Positions 51,227-59,246 of a DNA stretch of 64,000 nt are shown here, one piece after another; position 1 is the first letter of the stretch, and each line of letters opens with the position of its first letter. The DNA comes from Mycolicibacterium sp. MU0050. Its GTDB lineage: Bacteria; Actinomycetota; Actinomycetes; Mycobacteriales; Mycobacteriaceae. The notes under the pieces were generated by a model. It was not told the origin of the DNA and did no database searches. It worked only from the letters and a program-made list of their open reading frames with translations. The position numbers and the translations under genes are program-made. The stretch lies in the NCBI RefSeq assembly GCF_963378085.1, contig NZ_OY726395.1, forward strand, positions 4,960,001 to 5,024,000. Direction: 5' to 3'.

Positions 51227-52297
51227 CTAGTCGGCGATCTCGGCGATCGCGGCCGCGGAATCCAAGTCACCGAACGCGATCGCGTAGCGCTGCGCCAACG
51301 CGACGGCCACCTCGGCGCGCTGCCACATGCCGCCGTCGGCGCTGGCGGTGACCAGCCACAGGGCCAGGCCGTGGGCCACCGAGGCGCGGTAGCGCAGCCA
51401 GATCTCGTCGGCCGACGGCAGCTCGTCACCCGGTAGCCCCAGGGCGTCCCGGTACTCGGCGAGCAGCGCGCGCTCGTGCGCGCGACGGTCCTCGGTGGTC
51501 ACCGCGCCCTGCAGGAAGTAGCCGACGTCCAGGGACCAGTTGCCGCGCCGGGCCATCTGCCAGTCGAGGAACCCGACCTCGCCGGCGGGCGTCACGTAGG
51601 TGTTGCCGATGTGGGCGTCCCCGTGCAACAGGGTCTGCGGCGAGGTGGTCAGCGTCCGGATGTAGGGCTTCCAGATCGATTCGACAAGTTCGTCGATGGT
51701 CAGCGCCAACACTTCCGCGGGGGTGTCGGCGTCGAGCCGTTCCAGCGCCGAGGGCAGCGGGGCGTACTGCAGCCCGTCGAAGGGCACGAACGGCTCCAGC
51801 CAGCCCAGGCCCGGATGCGCCGCCACGCGCTCGCCCCAGAAGCGGCCGTGCATTTTGCCCAGCGCCCGCATCCCGGTGGCGGCCTGCTCGACCGTCAGCG
51901 GCCGCAACGAATCCCGCGGATCGGCCCCGCGCGCGGACAGGTCCTCCATGACCAGGCAGAAGTCGTAGGCGTCCTCGTCGGCGATCGCGGCGTAGACCAG
52001 GGGGTGCTCGAGGGGCAGGTCGACGGCCGAACTGAACAGTCGCGGTTCGTGGAACATGCCGCTGGTCATCCGGATCAGATCCTTGTGGGCGGGGTCGGCG
52101 GCCTTGACGAACACCGTCGCCGGCCCGTCGCCGGCCGAGTAGGTCAGGCCCAGGCGGGCGCGGCGGTTGGTGCCGTCGTCGCGCAGTTCGACGGTGACCG
52201 TGTCGACCACCGCTTCGGGGTGGTGCCGGGTCAACGCGGCGGTCATCCACTCGGCCGTGATCTCGTCCAGGTTGGCGGGCACTGTCAGCGTGTTCAC
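51227..52297 (-). CDS. Aminoglycoside-phosphotransferase-like kinase (APH/ecdysteroid-kinase type)
   Basis: This 356-aa protein has the APH-fold motifs: catalytic loop LLHGDAHIGNTYV, metal-binding FLDWQMARRGNWSLDV, and an N-terminal lobe with VFVKAAD as the candidate ATP lysine. Mycobacterial relatives are uncharacterised; real antibiotic resistance is not implied. GTG 52297 is preceded by GAGGAG. It is divergent from the TetR gene with a 27-bp palindrome in the gap, so it is probably regulated by that TetR. Confidence 0.84.
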   Translation of the reverse strand: MNTLTVPANLDEITAEWMTAALTRHHPEAVVDTVTVELRDDGTNRRARLGLTYSAGDGPATVFVKAADPAHKDLIRMTSGMFHEPRLFSSAVDLPLEHPLVYAAIADEDAYDFCLVMEDLSARGADPRDSLRPLTVEQAATGMRALGKMHGRFWGERVAAHPGLGWLEPFVPFDGLQYAPLPSALERLDADTPAEVLALTIDELVESIWKPYIRTLTTSPQTLLHGDAHIGNTYVTPAGEVGFLDWQMARRGNWSLDVGYFLQGAVTTEDRRAHERALLAEYRDALGLPGDELPSADEIWLRYRASVAHGLALWLVTASADGGMWQRAEVAVALAQRYAIAFGDLDSAAAIAEIAD

Positions 52298-52328
52298 GCG
52301 GATGCTCCTCGCGGGTCGGGCAGGAATT

Positions 52329-52355
52329 AGTTACGACACGAGTCGTGTCGTAACT
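52329..52355. promoter_or_regulatory. 27-bp perfect palindrome, candidate TetR operator
   Basis: Two 13-bp arms (52329-52341 and 52343-52355) are perfect reverse complements around a central G at 52342. The half-site is AGTTACGACACGA. It lies in the divergent gap between the APH-like kinase (start 52297) and the TetR gene (start 52414), as expected for an autoregulated operator. Confidence 0.8.
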
Positions 52356-52413
52356 GCGACGGTACCGAACTCGACCGCGCCGCGGAAGAGTTCGGCTGAT
52401 CTAAGCTCGCTGC

Positions 52414-53058
52414 ATGCCTCAGGCCCGAGGTGGCAGGCCACGCGACGCCCAGTTGCACGACGAGATCCTGGTCGCCACGAGCAAGCTGGTCGTCGCACGC
52501 GGCTACGCCGAGGTGTCGATGGACAGCGTGGCTGCCCTGGCCGGGGTCAGCAAGAAGACGCTCTACCGCCGGTGGCCCTCCAAGGCCCCGATGGTCGCCG
52601 AGGCCGTCCTCAACGCCTACGGTCGACGCAGCACGTTCGAGGTGCCCGAGACCGGCGACCTGCGCGCCGACCTGCGAACCTGGCTGCTCGAACACGCCGA
52701 ATTCCTCGCTGACACAACCAATGCCGCGCTGATTCGGGCGCTCATCGCAGCAGCCGCAGCCAGCCCGATGGACAACGAGGCGCTGTACCGCCAGCTGAGC
52801 ATCCCCCAGCATCAGGGCGTCGTCGCGCGGTTGGGCCGGGCCGCCGCGGCCGGGGAGATCCGGCCCGATCTCGACCACGCCGGCATCGCCGATGCCCTGA
52901 TCGGCACGCTGCTGTTGCGAGTGCTGGTCGCCGAGCCGCGAAATCTCAACGCGGCAACCGAATTCGACGGTCTGCTGAATGCGCTGCTGAACGGGATCGT
53001 CCCGGCCGGACAGCCCGCGCGCGGATCCGGACCGCCGCATCCCGGTCCGCATTGGTAA
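52414..53058 (+). CDS. TetR family transcriptional regulator
   Basis: This 214-aa regulator has the N-terminal HTH (YAEVSMDSVAALAGVSKKTLYRRWPSKAPMVAEAV, residues about 32-65), typical of TetR, and a helical C-terminal ligand domain. The 27-bp palindrome upstream is its probable site. It separates the APH-like gene from the second cobalamin riboswitch, which begins 14 bp after its stop. Confidence 0.9.
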   Translation: MPQARGGRPRDAQLHDEILVATSKLVVARGYAEVSMDSVAALAGVSKKTLYRRWPSKAPMVAEAVLNAYGRRSTFEVPETGDLRADLRTWLLEHAEFLADTTNAALIRALIAAAAASPMDNEALYRQLSIPQHQGVVARLGRAAAAGEIRPDLDHAGIADALIGTLLLRVLVAEPRNLNAATEFDGLLNALLNGIVPAGQPARGSGPPHPGPHW

Positions 53059-53071
53059 CCTCAGCCCCGGA

Positions 53072-53229
53072 GTACGGTCGCATCCGCCTGACGGCGGGTG
53101 CCAGGGAACCCGGTGCGAATCCGGGACTGGCGCGCAGCGGTGTGGGAGACGGACTCGACACTGGCCACTGGGAGCAATCCCGGGAAGGCGTCGAGTTCGG
53201 ACGATCCCGAGTCCGAAGACCTGCCGTAC
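53072..53229 (+). promoter_or_regulatory. Cobalamin riboswitch 2
   Basis: P1 pairs GTACGG (53072-53077) with CCGTAC (53224-53229). The core GGGAACCCGGTGCGAATCC lies near 53104-53122, and the 3' box AGTCCGAAGACCTGCCG near 53210-53226. It controls the btuC-btuD-btuF-like operon. A GTAACT/AGTTAC stem at 53247-53265, just before the start codon, may be part of the expression platform. Confidence 0.92.
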
Positions 53230-53285
53230 CCCGTTGAGTCCACCGTGTAACTCGCGCACAGTTACCCAGACTTCGAAGGCAAGAC

Positions 53286-54341
53286 GTGCACAAGACGGGC
53301 GCTGCGGCGGTACGACGGCTCCCCGCCGGTCCGCTGACCGCGCTGCTCGGCGTCCTGACCGCCGTGAGCATCGTGGTCTCGGTGGCCTTCGGCGCCGAAC
53401 ACATCCCGATCGGTGACGTCTGGCGGACCATCCTCGGGCGGTTCGGGGGCGCCGACGTGGACGCCGCCTACGACGTGATCATCTGGGACCTGCGACTCCC
53501 CCGCTCGGTGCTGGCCGCGACGGTGGGCGCCGGGTTGGCCCTCGCGGGCGCGCTCATGCAGGCGTTGGTCCGCAACCCGCTGGCCGAGCCGTACCTGCTC
53601 GGGGTGTCGGCCGGGGCCGCCGTCGGGGCGACCGCGGTGATCACCCTCGGCGCGTTCGCCGGCCTGGGCGTCTGGGCACTGTCCGGCGGTGCGTTGCTGG
53701 GCGCGATGATCGCCACCCTCACCGTCTACACCGTGGCTCGGGCCCAAGGCGGGCTGACCGCGCTGCGGCTGATCCTCTCGGGCGTGGTGTTGTCGTCGGC
53801 GTTCATGGCGATGTCGTCGCTGCTGGTGTTCACCGCCGGCGATCCGCACGCCGCCGAGGGCGTGATGTTCTGGATGCTGGGCAGCGTCGCCGGGGCGACG
53901 TGGGCGAAGGTGCCGTTGGCGGCCACGGTGGTGGTGGTCACGCTCGCGGCGATGATCGCCATCCACTCCTGGCTCGACGCCTACGCCGCCGGCTCGGACA
54001 CCGCCACCTCGCTGGGCGTTCCGGTGCGCGGGCTGCGCACCACGCTGTTCGTCATCCAGGGCGTGCTGGTGGGTGTGCTGGTCGCGGTCTCCGGGGGTAT
54101 CGGGTTCGTGGGACTCATCGTCCCGCACGCCGCACGCCTGGTCGTCGGGGCCACGCATCGGGCGATGCTGCCCGTCGCGGTGTGCGGCGGGGCGCTGTTC
54201 CTGGTGTGGGTGGACGTGATCTCGCGGGTCGCGGCGGCCCCGCGGGAAATGCCGCTGGGCATCCTGACCGGGCTGATCGGCGCACCCATCTTCCTGTTCC
54301 TGATGGGGCGGCGGCGCTACGAGTTCGGGAACAGCTCGTGA
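53286..54341 (+). CDS. btuC: FecCD-family ABC permease, BtuC-like
   Basis: This 351-aa membrane protein has about nine or ten hydrophobic helices and the FecCD pattern LRLPRSVLAATVGAGLALAGALMQALVRNPLAEPYLLGVS plus GFVGLIVPHAARL. These permeases import cobalamin, siderophores or heme. The B12 riboswitch in its leader points to corrinoid. GTG 53286 has GAAGG upstream. The ATPase gene overlaps its stop (GTGA). Confidence 0.88.
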   Translation: MHKTGAAAVRRLPAGPLTALLGVLTAVSIVVSVAFGAEHIPIGDVWRTILGRFGGADVDAAYDVIIWDLRLPRSVLAATVGAGLALAGALMQALVRNPLAEPYLLGVSAGAAVGATAVITLGAFAGLGVWALSGGALLGAMIATLTVYTVARAQGGLTALRLILSGVVLSSAFMAMSSLLVFTAGDPHAAEGVMFWMLGSVAGATWAKVPLAATVVVVTLAAMIAIHSWLDAYAAGSDTATSLGVPVRGLRTTLFVIQGVLVGVLVAVSGGIGFVGLIVPHAARLVVGATHRAMLPVAVCGGALFLVWVDVISRVAAAPREMPLGILTGLIGAPIFLFLMGRRRYEFGNSS

Positions 54342-55135
54342 GCTCCGTGTCGGCGCCGGTGCGCGCGCAGGGGCTGCGGTGCTGCCGCGGCACCCGCACC
54401 ATCGTCAGCGGGGTCGAGTTGGATGTCCCCGCCGGAACGCGGCTGGCCGTCGTCGGCCCCAACGGTGCGGGCAAGAGCACGCTGCTGCGCACGTTGGCGG
54501 GCCTCGACGCCCCGTCCGCCGGCGCGGTCGAGGTGGCCGGCCGGGAGCTGGGCCGGATGTCGGCGCGGCGCCGGGCGCTCACCGTCGCCTTCGTCGGGCA
54601 GGAGGAACGGCCGTCGGGGGAACTGACCGTGGCCGAGGCCGTCGGCCTGGGACGGACCCCGTACCGGCAGCCGTGGTCGGTGGCCGCGGCGCAGGACCGC
54701 GGCATCATCGACGCCGCGTTGGCTTCGGTGGGCCTGGGGGGTTGGGGAAGTCGGGCCTGCACCCAGCTTTCCGGCGGGGAACGGCACCGTGTGGTGCTGG
54801 CCCGCGCGCTGGCTCAGCAGACACCCGTGCTGGTCCTCGACGAACCCACCAACCACCTCGATGCGGCCTGGCGACTGCGGTTCATGCAGGTGCTCGACGA
54901 GTTGCACTGCACCGTCATCGCCGCGATGCACGACCTGGATCTGGTGCTGCGGCATTTCGACGCGGTCGCCGTCGTCGCCGAGGGTGGGTTGCTGATGCAC
55001 GGACCGCCCGCCGAGGTGTTGAACCCCGAGTTGCTCCGGCGGGTCTTCGAAGTGGCGGGCGACATCGTCCCCCACCCCGACACCGGCCTCCCCTATCTCC
55101 TGCTCACCCACGTCGACCCGGCGTCCACCGATTGA
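54338..55135 (+). CDS. btuD: ABC ATPase, BtuD-like
   Basis: This 265-aa ATPase has Walker A GPNGAGKST, Q-loop FVGQEERPSGELTV, signature QLSGGERHR, Walker B VLVLDEPTNHLD and switch His AAMHDLDL. It matches BtuD/FecE-type ATPases. GTG 54338 overlaps the permease stop; the binding-protein gene follows after 8 bp. Confidence 0.88.
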   Translation: MSSVSAPVRAQGLRCCRGTRTIVSGVELDVPAGTRLAVVGPNGAGKSTLLRTLAGLDAPSAGAVEVAGRELGRMSARRRALTVAFVGQEERPSGELTVAEAVGLGRTPYRQPWSVAAAQDRGIIDAALASVGLGGWGSRACTQLSGGERHRVVLARALAQQTPVLVLDEPTNHLDAAWRLRFMQVLDELHCTVIAAMHDLDLVLRHFDAVAVVAEGGLLMHGPPAEVLNPELLRRVFEVAGDIVPHPDTGLPYLLLTHVDPASTD

Positions 55136-55143
55136 GGAATGTC

Positions 55144-56205
55144 ATGATTCGCACCAAACCCGCTGCCGCTTTGGCCTTTTCGGCGATCCTAGGCCTGACC
55201 GGCTGCAGCGCCGAGGCCGACACCGCCGCCACGGACACGGTGACCGTCACCAACTGCGGCGTCGAGGTCAGCTTTGCACAGCCGCTGGAGCGACTGTTCG
55301 TCAACGACGGCGGCATGATCGCCATTGCGCTGGCCGCGGGCGCACGCGAGCAGATGACGGCGGTGAGTTCCCTGGCCCGCGACGCCGACGTTCTGCGCCT
55401 GGTGTACGGCGAGCAGGTCGACAGCCTCAACGAGGTCGCCCCCGCGCAGCCGTCGCTGGAGAACATCGTCGGCGCCCGCCCGCAGGTGCTCTACGCCGGC
55501 TACAACTACGGGATGGGCGAGGCGCGCGGCATCACACCAGAAGTATTGGCGCAGCATGGTATTGACGTATACCAGCTGTCGGAGGCGTGCCGGCCGGTGG
55601 CAGGAGAACGCGTCCGCGGCACCATGGACCCGTGGGTCGCCCTCGACACCGACCTCCGCAACATCGGGATCATCACCGGCAACGCCGAGACCGGCGCCCA
55701 GGCTGCCGACGACATCGCCGCACGGCTCGAAAGTCTGCGCGCCGCACCGCAACCGGAACAGAAGCCGACCGTCTTCGTGTTCGACAGCGGTAGCGACACC
55801 ATCTTCTCCTCCGGGGCGTTCGGCGGTCCGCAGGGCATCATCGACGCGGCCGGGGCGCGCAATGCCACCGAGGACGTGCAGGACACCTGGACCGCCGTGA
55901 GCTGGGAACGCATCAGCATCGCCGACCCGGATCTGATCGCCTTCGTCGACTACCCGGGGCAGTCCGTCGAGGAGAAGATCGCGGCGCTGCGCAGCAATCC
56001 CGCCAGCCGAAACCTCAAGGCGGTCCGGGAGAACCGGTTCATCAACTTCCCCTACGCCATGTGGGTGTCCAGTCCGCTCAACATCGACGCCGCCGAGACG
56101 CTGCGCTCGGTGCTCGAGCGCCACGACCTGGCCCCGGCGTCCGGCACCGTGCCACGGTTGGACGTCGCTGCGCTGGGGCTGGCGGGCAACGACTGGCTGG
56201 GGTAG
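55144..56205 (+). CDS. btuF: Periplasmic-type binding lipoprotein, BtuF-like
   Basis: This 353-aa protein has a lipobox LTGC (Cys21) at the end of its signal peptide, so it should be anchored to the outer face of the membrane. The Fe/B12-type binding fold (class III) is suggested by ARPQVLYAGYNYG and by the repeated alpha/beta pattern; its C-terminus ends near GNDWLG. Together with btuCD and the riboswitch it forms a complete corrinoid importer. Confidence 0.85.
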   Translation: MIRTKPAAALAFSAILGLTGCSAEADTAATDTVTVTNCGVEVSFAQPLERLFVNDGGMIAIALAAGAREQMTAVSSLARDADVLRLVYGEQVDSLNEVAPAQPSLENIVGARPQVLYAGYNYGMGEARGITPEVLAQHGIDVYQLSEACRPVAGERVRGTMDPWVALDTDLRNIGIITGNAETGAQAADDIAARLESLRAAPQPEQKPTVFVFDSGSDTIFSSGAFGGPQGIIDAAGARNATEDVQDTWTAVSWERISIADPDLIAFVDYPGQSVEEKIAALRSNPASRNLKAVRENRFINFPYAMWVSSPLNIDAAETLRSVLERHDLAPASGTVPRLDVAALGLAGNDWLG

Positions 56206-56239
56206 CGGTACCTGTCTGCGGCCTCACTCGATTGCAACT

Positions 56240-56257
56240 CGTCATCGATTGATGACG
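56240..56257 (+). terminator. Hairpin downstream of btuF
   Basis: A perfect 7-bp stem (56240-56246 with 56251-56257) with the 4-nt loop GATT lies 35 bp after the btuF stop. There is no U-run. A second small inverted repeat CACTC...GAGTG is at 56287-56302. Between 56205 and 56424 nothing else was recognised. Confidence 0.45.
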
Positions 56258-56423
56258 GCGATCCACAGGCTGTGGGTAGGCGTCAACACTCACTGACGAG
56301 TGCGGGCCGAGAGTCTTCCTGGAGAGGGCTGTCCCGGCTGGGCCATGGCCGCCGCGAGCGTGCGCATGACCGAGATTTCCCGGGTGTGTCGGCCGGGGAC
56401 GCGCCCGCTCGCGCCGGAAGGGG

Positions 56424-57431
56424 TCAGATTCCCGCGTTGCGGGCCAGCTCGAGGGCGTAGCTGTTGTCCCAGGTCCCGGCCGGGGGGTGCCCGTTGCAGG
56501 CGCCGTCGGACTCACCGGGGCGCTTGACCCACAGGTAGGCATCGACGTTCGGGCTGGCGGTCGCCGTGGTCGGCGCGGAGCCCAGGGCCCGGCCGGCGGG
56601 GTTGCACCAGTACAGCTCGTCGTCGGTGGCGCCGCGCCCGTTGCGCGAGGTGTCGATCACGTATGGCTTCCCGCCCGTCATCGCCGAGATGGCGTCGCCG
56701 TACCCGATCTGCTCGTCGGTGGTGAAGAAGTTGGCGGTGTTGAGGCTGAACCCGCGGGCCTTGGCCACGCCGACCTCGTTGAGCATGCCCGCCATGGACT
56801 CGGCGCTGACCCAGCGCGAATGGCCGGCGTCGATGTACACGGCCGTGGCCGGGTTGGCGGTGAGCCGGTCCACGGCGTAACGGATCAGGTCGAGGCGCTC
56901 CTGGCGTTGCGCGGGCGAGAGGCAGTCGGCCATCGCGAGCGCGTCGGGTTCGAGGATGACGGCCGCCGGGCCGGAGCCGATGGCGCCCGCGACGCCGTCG
57001 ATCCACCCCTGATAGGCCGCGGCCGACCCGAACCCGCCCGCGGCGTAGCTGCCGCAGTCCCGGTTCGTGATGCCGTAGAGGGCCAGGATCGGCATGGTGC
57101 CCGCGGCCTGGGCGGTCTGGATGTACTTCGCGTCCACCGACGGGGTGGACCTGTGGTCCATCCAGTACGCCTGCGGGGTGTTGGCGATGTAGTCGAGCTC
57201 GCGGCTACCTCCGGCGCTCTTGGCGGCGCGCATGGCCGCCGAGTTCGGGTTCACGTAGAAGGTCTGGCCGGCCAGCGGGTTGCCGTCGGCGGTCAGGCGC
57301 ACCTGCGGCGCCGGACCGACCTGGGCCGGCTGCGCCAGGAATCCCAGGCCCAGCACCACCGCCAGGGAAAGGAAGGGGGTCATCCAACGAGCGACTGCTC
57401 CGGCAGCTGAGGACATCACCCCAGAAAACAT
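56424..57431 (-). CDS. Secreted GH6 family beta-glucanase (cellulase)
   Basis: This 335-aa protein has an N-terminal hydrophobic export signal (MTPFLSLAVVLGLGFLAQPAQ). The GH6 core has ALYGITNRDCGSYAAGG with a conserved Asp and VILEPDALAMADC with the second Asp, and ends WDNSYALELARNAG. GH6 enzymes cleave beta-1,4-glucan; in mycobacteria (CelA1) they act on cellulose in biofilms. ATG 57431 was chosen; starts at 57416 and farther upstream are also in frame and the ribosome-binding site is poor, so the start is uncertain. Confidence 0.87.
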   Translation of the reverse strand: MFSGVMSSAAGAVARWMTPFLSLAVVLGLGFLAQPAQVGPAPQVRLTADGNPLAGQTFYVNPNSAAMRAAKSAGGSRELDYIANTPQAYWMDHRSTPSVDAKYIQTAQAAGTMPILALYGITNRDCGSYAAGGFGSAAAYQGWIDGVAGAIGSGPAAVILEPDALAMADCLSPAQRQERLDLIRYAVDRLTANPATAVYIDAGHSRWVSAESMAGMLNEVGVAKARGFSLNTANFFTTDEQIGYGDAISAMTGGKPYVIDTSRNGRGATDDELYWCNPAGRALGSAPTTATASPNVDAYLWVKRPGESDGACNGHPPAGTWDNSYALELARNAGI

Positions 57432-57536
57432 AGTTGTCGAGCCGTCGCGGAGCCTCCCCGGGGCGCAGATCCGGACCCGGCGCACCGCCGCCGCGCACCC
57501 GAACTCGACTTCGCCGGTTTTTTGACCAGCCCGTCC

Positions 57537-57550
57537 GCACGTTAATGTGC
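57537..57550. promoter_or_regulatory. Near-palindrome before the HadAB-like gene
   Basis: GCACGTTAATGTGC matches its own reverse complement at 12 of 14 positions and lies 47 bp before the start at 57598, also between the divergent cellulase. It may be a regulator site; no regulator is identified. Confidence 0.4.
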
Positions 57551-57597
57551 TGAGGTCGGCCTCAAGCGAACAGGCCGGTAGAAGAGTTGGGCAAATC

Positions 57598-58626
57598 ATG
57601 ACCGCAGCAGCAGAAACGTCGACGCTCGAATCTCGGGTCGGCCATTACTACAAGATGGACACCCCCTACCTGGTGGGCCGCGAGAAGGTGCGTGAGTACG
57701 CCCGGGCGGTGCAGGACTATCACCCGGCGCACTGGGACGTCGACGCCGCCGCCGAGTTGGGCTACTCCGGGCTGGTCGCCCCGCTGACCTTCACCTCCAC
57801 CCCGGCGATGGCCTGCAACCGGCGCATGTTCGAAGAGGTGGTCGTCGGTTACGACACCTACATGCAGACCGAGGAGGTCTTCGAGCAGCACCGCCCCATC
57901 GTCGCGGGCGACGAACTGGAGATCGACGTCGAGCTGACCTCCGTGCGCAAGATCGCCGGGCGCGACCTGATCACGGTCACCAACACGTTCACCGACACCG
58001 CCGGCGAGCGGGTGCACACCCTGCACACCACCGTCGTCGGCGTCACCGCCGAGGACGTCGATCCGGCCATCAAGGGCGCCGTGCAGCGGGCCATGATGCA
58101 CGACATGAACATCCTCGACATCGGTGACGCCGAGGAGGGATACCAGAAGACGGTCCGCCCCGAGGGTGAGGTGCGCATCGCCGGTCCGGGTGACCGCCCC
58201 CTCGCCACGCCGTCCTTCGAGCAGGTGCAGGTCGGCGACGAGTTGCCGGTGCACCACACCCGACTGTCCCGCGGCGACCTGGTGAACTACGCCGGGGTGG
58301 CCGGCGACGCCAACCCGATCCACTGGGACGAGCAGATCGCCAAGCTCGCCGGACTGCCCGACGTGATCGCGCACGGAATGCTCACCATGGGCCTGAGCAC
58401 CGGATTCGCCTCGACCTGGCACGGGGACCCGGGCGCGGTGACCCGCTTGGCGGTGCGACTGTCGGCGCCGGCGATCGTCCCGGCCGCCGAGGGTGCGGAC
58501 ATCGAATTCAGCGGCCGGGTCAAGTCGCTGGACCCGGAGACCCGCAGCGGCGTCCTGCTCGTCGGCGCGAAGTCGGCCGGCCGCAAGATCTTCGGCCTGG
58601 CGACGTTGGGTCTGCGGTTCAGCTGA
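57598..58626 (+). CDS. Fused (3R)-hydroxyacyl-ACP dehydratase, HadA/HadB type
   Basis: This 342-aa protein has two hotdog domains. The N-terminal domain is HadA-like (DYHPAHWDVDAAAELGYSGLVAPLTF). The C-terminal is HadB-like with the hydratase/dehydratase active-site Asp-x4-His (YAGVAGDANPIHWDEQIAKLAGLPDVIAHGMLTMG). In mycobacteria HadAB is normally two proteins; this gene fuses both on one chain. It would dehydrate 3-hydroxyacyl chains in fatty-acid or mycolate synthesis, or in a related pathway. ATG 57598 precedes the conserved N-terminus. Confidence 0.9.
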   Translation: MTAAAETSTLESRVGHYYKMDTPYLVGREKVREYARAVQDYHPAHWDVDAAAELGYSGLVAPLTFTSTPAMACNRRMFEEVVVGYDTYMQTEEVFEQHRPIVAGDELEIDVELTSVRKIAGRDLITVTNTFTDTAGERVHTLHTTVVGVTAEDVDPAIKGAVQRAMMHDMNILDIGDAEEGYQKTVRPEGEVRIAGPGDRPLATPSFEQVQVGDELPVHHTRLSRGDLVNYAGVAGDANPIHWDEQIAKLAGLPDVIAHGMLTMGLSTGFASTWHGDPGAVTRLAVRLSAPAIVPAAEGADIEFSGRVKSLDPETRSGVLLVGAKSAGRKIFGLATLGLRFS

Positions 58627-58659
58627 GCCAGACCGTCCCTACTTTGTAAGCGACCATCC

Positions 58660-58956
58660 TCAGTCGAAGTGGCGGTCGACATCCATCCGTTGGTGGAGAA
58701 TCCGTACGACGTCGATCACGTCACCACCGACGATCCGGTAATACAACATGTGCGCCCCAATGGCGTGCTTCCGATAGCCGGCACGAACCTCGTCGCAGGC
58801 TCGGCCGATCATCGGGTTGGCGATGACTCGTTCGATACCGCGTTGGATCTCACGCAGGTAACCGACCGCTTGCTCTGCACCCCAGCGCTCGTGGGTGTAG
58901 TCCCAGATCTCTTCCAGGTCGGCTTGCGCAGCGGGGGAAAGTACGAACCTCGTCAC
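58660..58956 (-). CDS. ParE/RelE-type toxin
   Basis: This 98-aa basic protein has the ParE/RelE fold pattern (FVLSPAAQADLEEIWDYTHERWGAEQA at the start and YYRIVGGDVIDVVRILHQRMD near the end). ParE toxins inhibit gyrase. Its start ATG 58956 overlaps the antitoxin stop by 4 bp (ATGA), the usual antitoxin-first layout. Confidence 0.92.
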   Translation of the reverse strand: MTRFVLSPAAQADLEEIWDYTHERWGAEQAVGYLREIQRGIERVIANPMIGRACDEVRAGYRKHAIGAHMLYYRIVGGDVIDVVRILHQRMDVDRHFD

Positions 58957-59204
58957 CGGCCGCGGGACTCTTCATTTCGCTTCCGCGCGATGAACTCGTC
59001 GAAGTCGAACTCAGTGGATTCGCCGCTTTGCTCCCCTGCAACCAGCGATTGGCGCAAGGCACGTAGACGCGTTTCCCGATCCTCGAGCAGCCGCAGGGCA
59101 GAACGGACCACCTCGCTGGCAGACCGGTATCGGCCCGATGCGACCTCCTGGTCGATGAAGTCGCTGTAGTGCTCATCGAGGCTGAACGAGGTGTTCTTAC
59201 CCAT
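58953..59204 (-). CDS. ParD-type antitoxin
   Basis: This 83-aa protein has a ribbon-helix-helix start (NTSFSLDEHYSDFIDQEVASGRYRSASEVVRSALRLLEDRE), followed by an acidic tail, typical of ParD. It neutralises the ParE toxin and represses the operon. ATG 59204 is taken as start; TTG 59222 is also in frame. An ACCAATATCTGGT near-palindrome at 59218-59230 lies over the promoter and is a likely operator. Confidence 0.9.
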   Translation of the reverse strand: MGKNTSFSLDEHYSDFIDQEVASGRYRSASEVVRSALRLLEDRETRLRALRQSLVAGEQSGESTEFDFDEFIARKRNEESRGR

Positions 59205-59246
59205 AAGCGCAAATGCTACCAATATCTGGTACCACGCGGGCCCTGG

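Noticed and set aside
51227..52297. Antibiotic resistance gene
   Set aside because: The APH fold is shared by many kinases with unrelated substrates. Nothing in sequence or context supports drug resistance.
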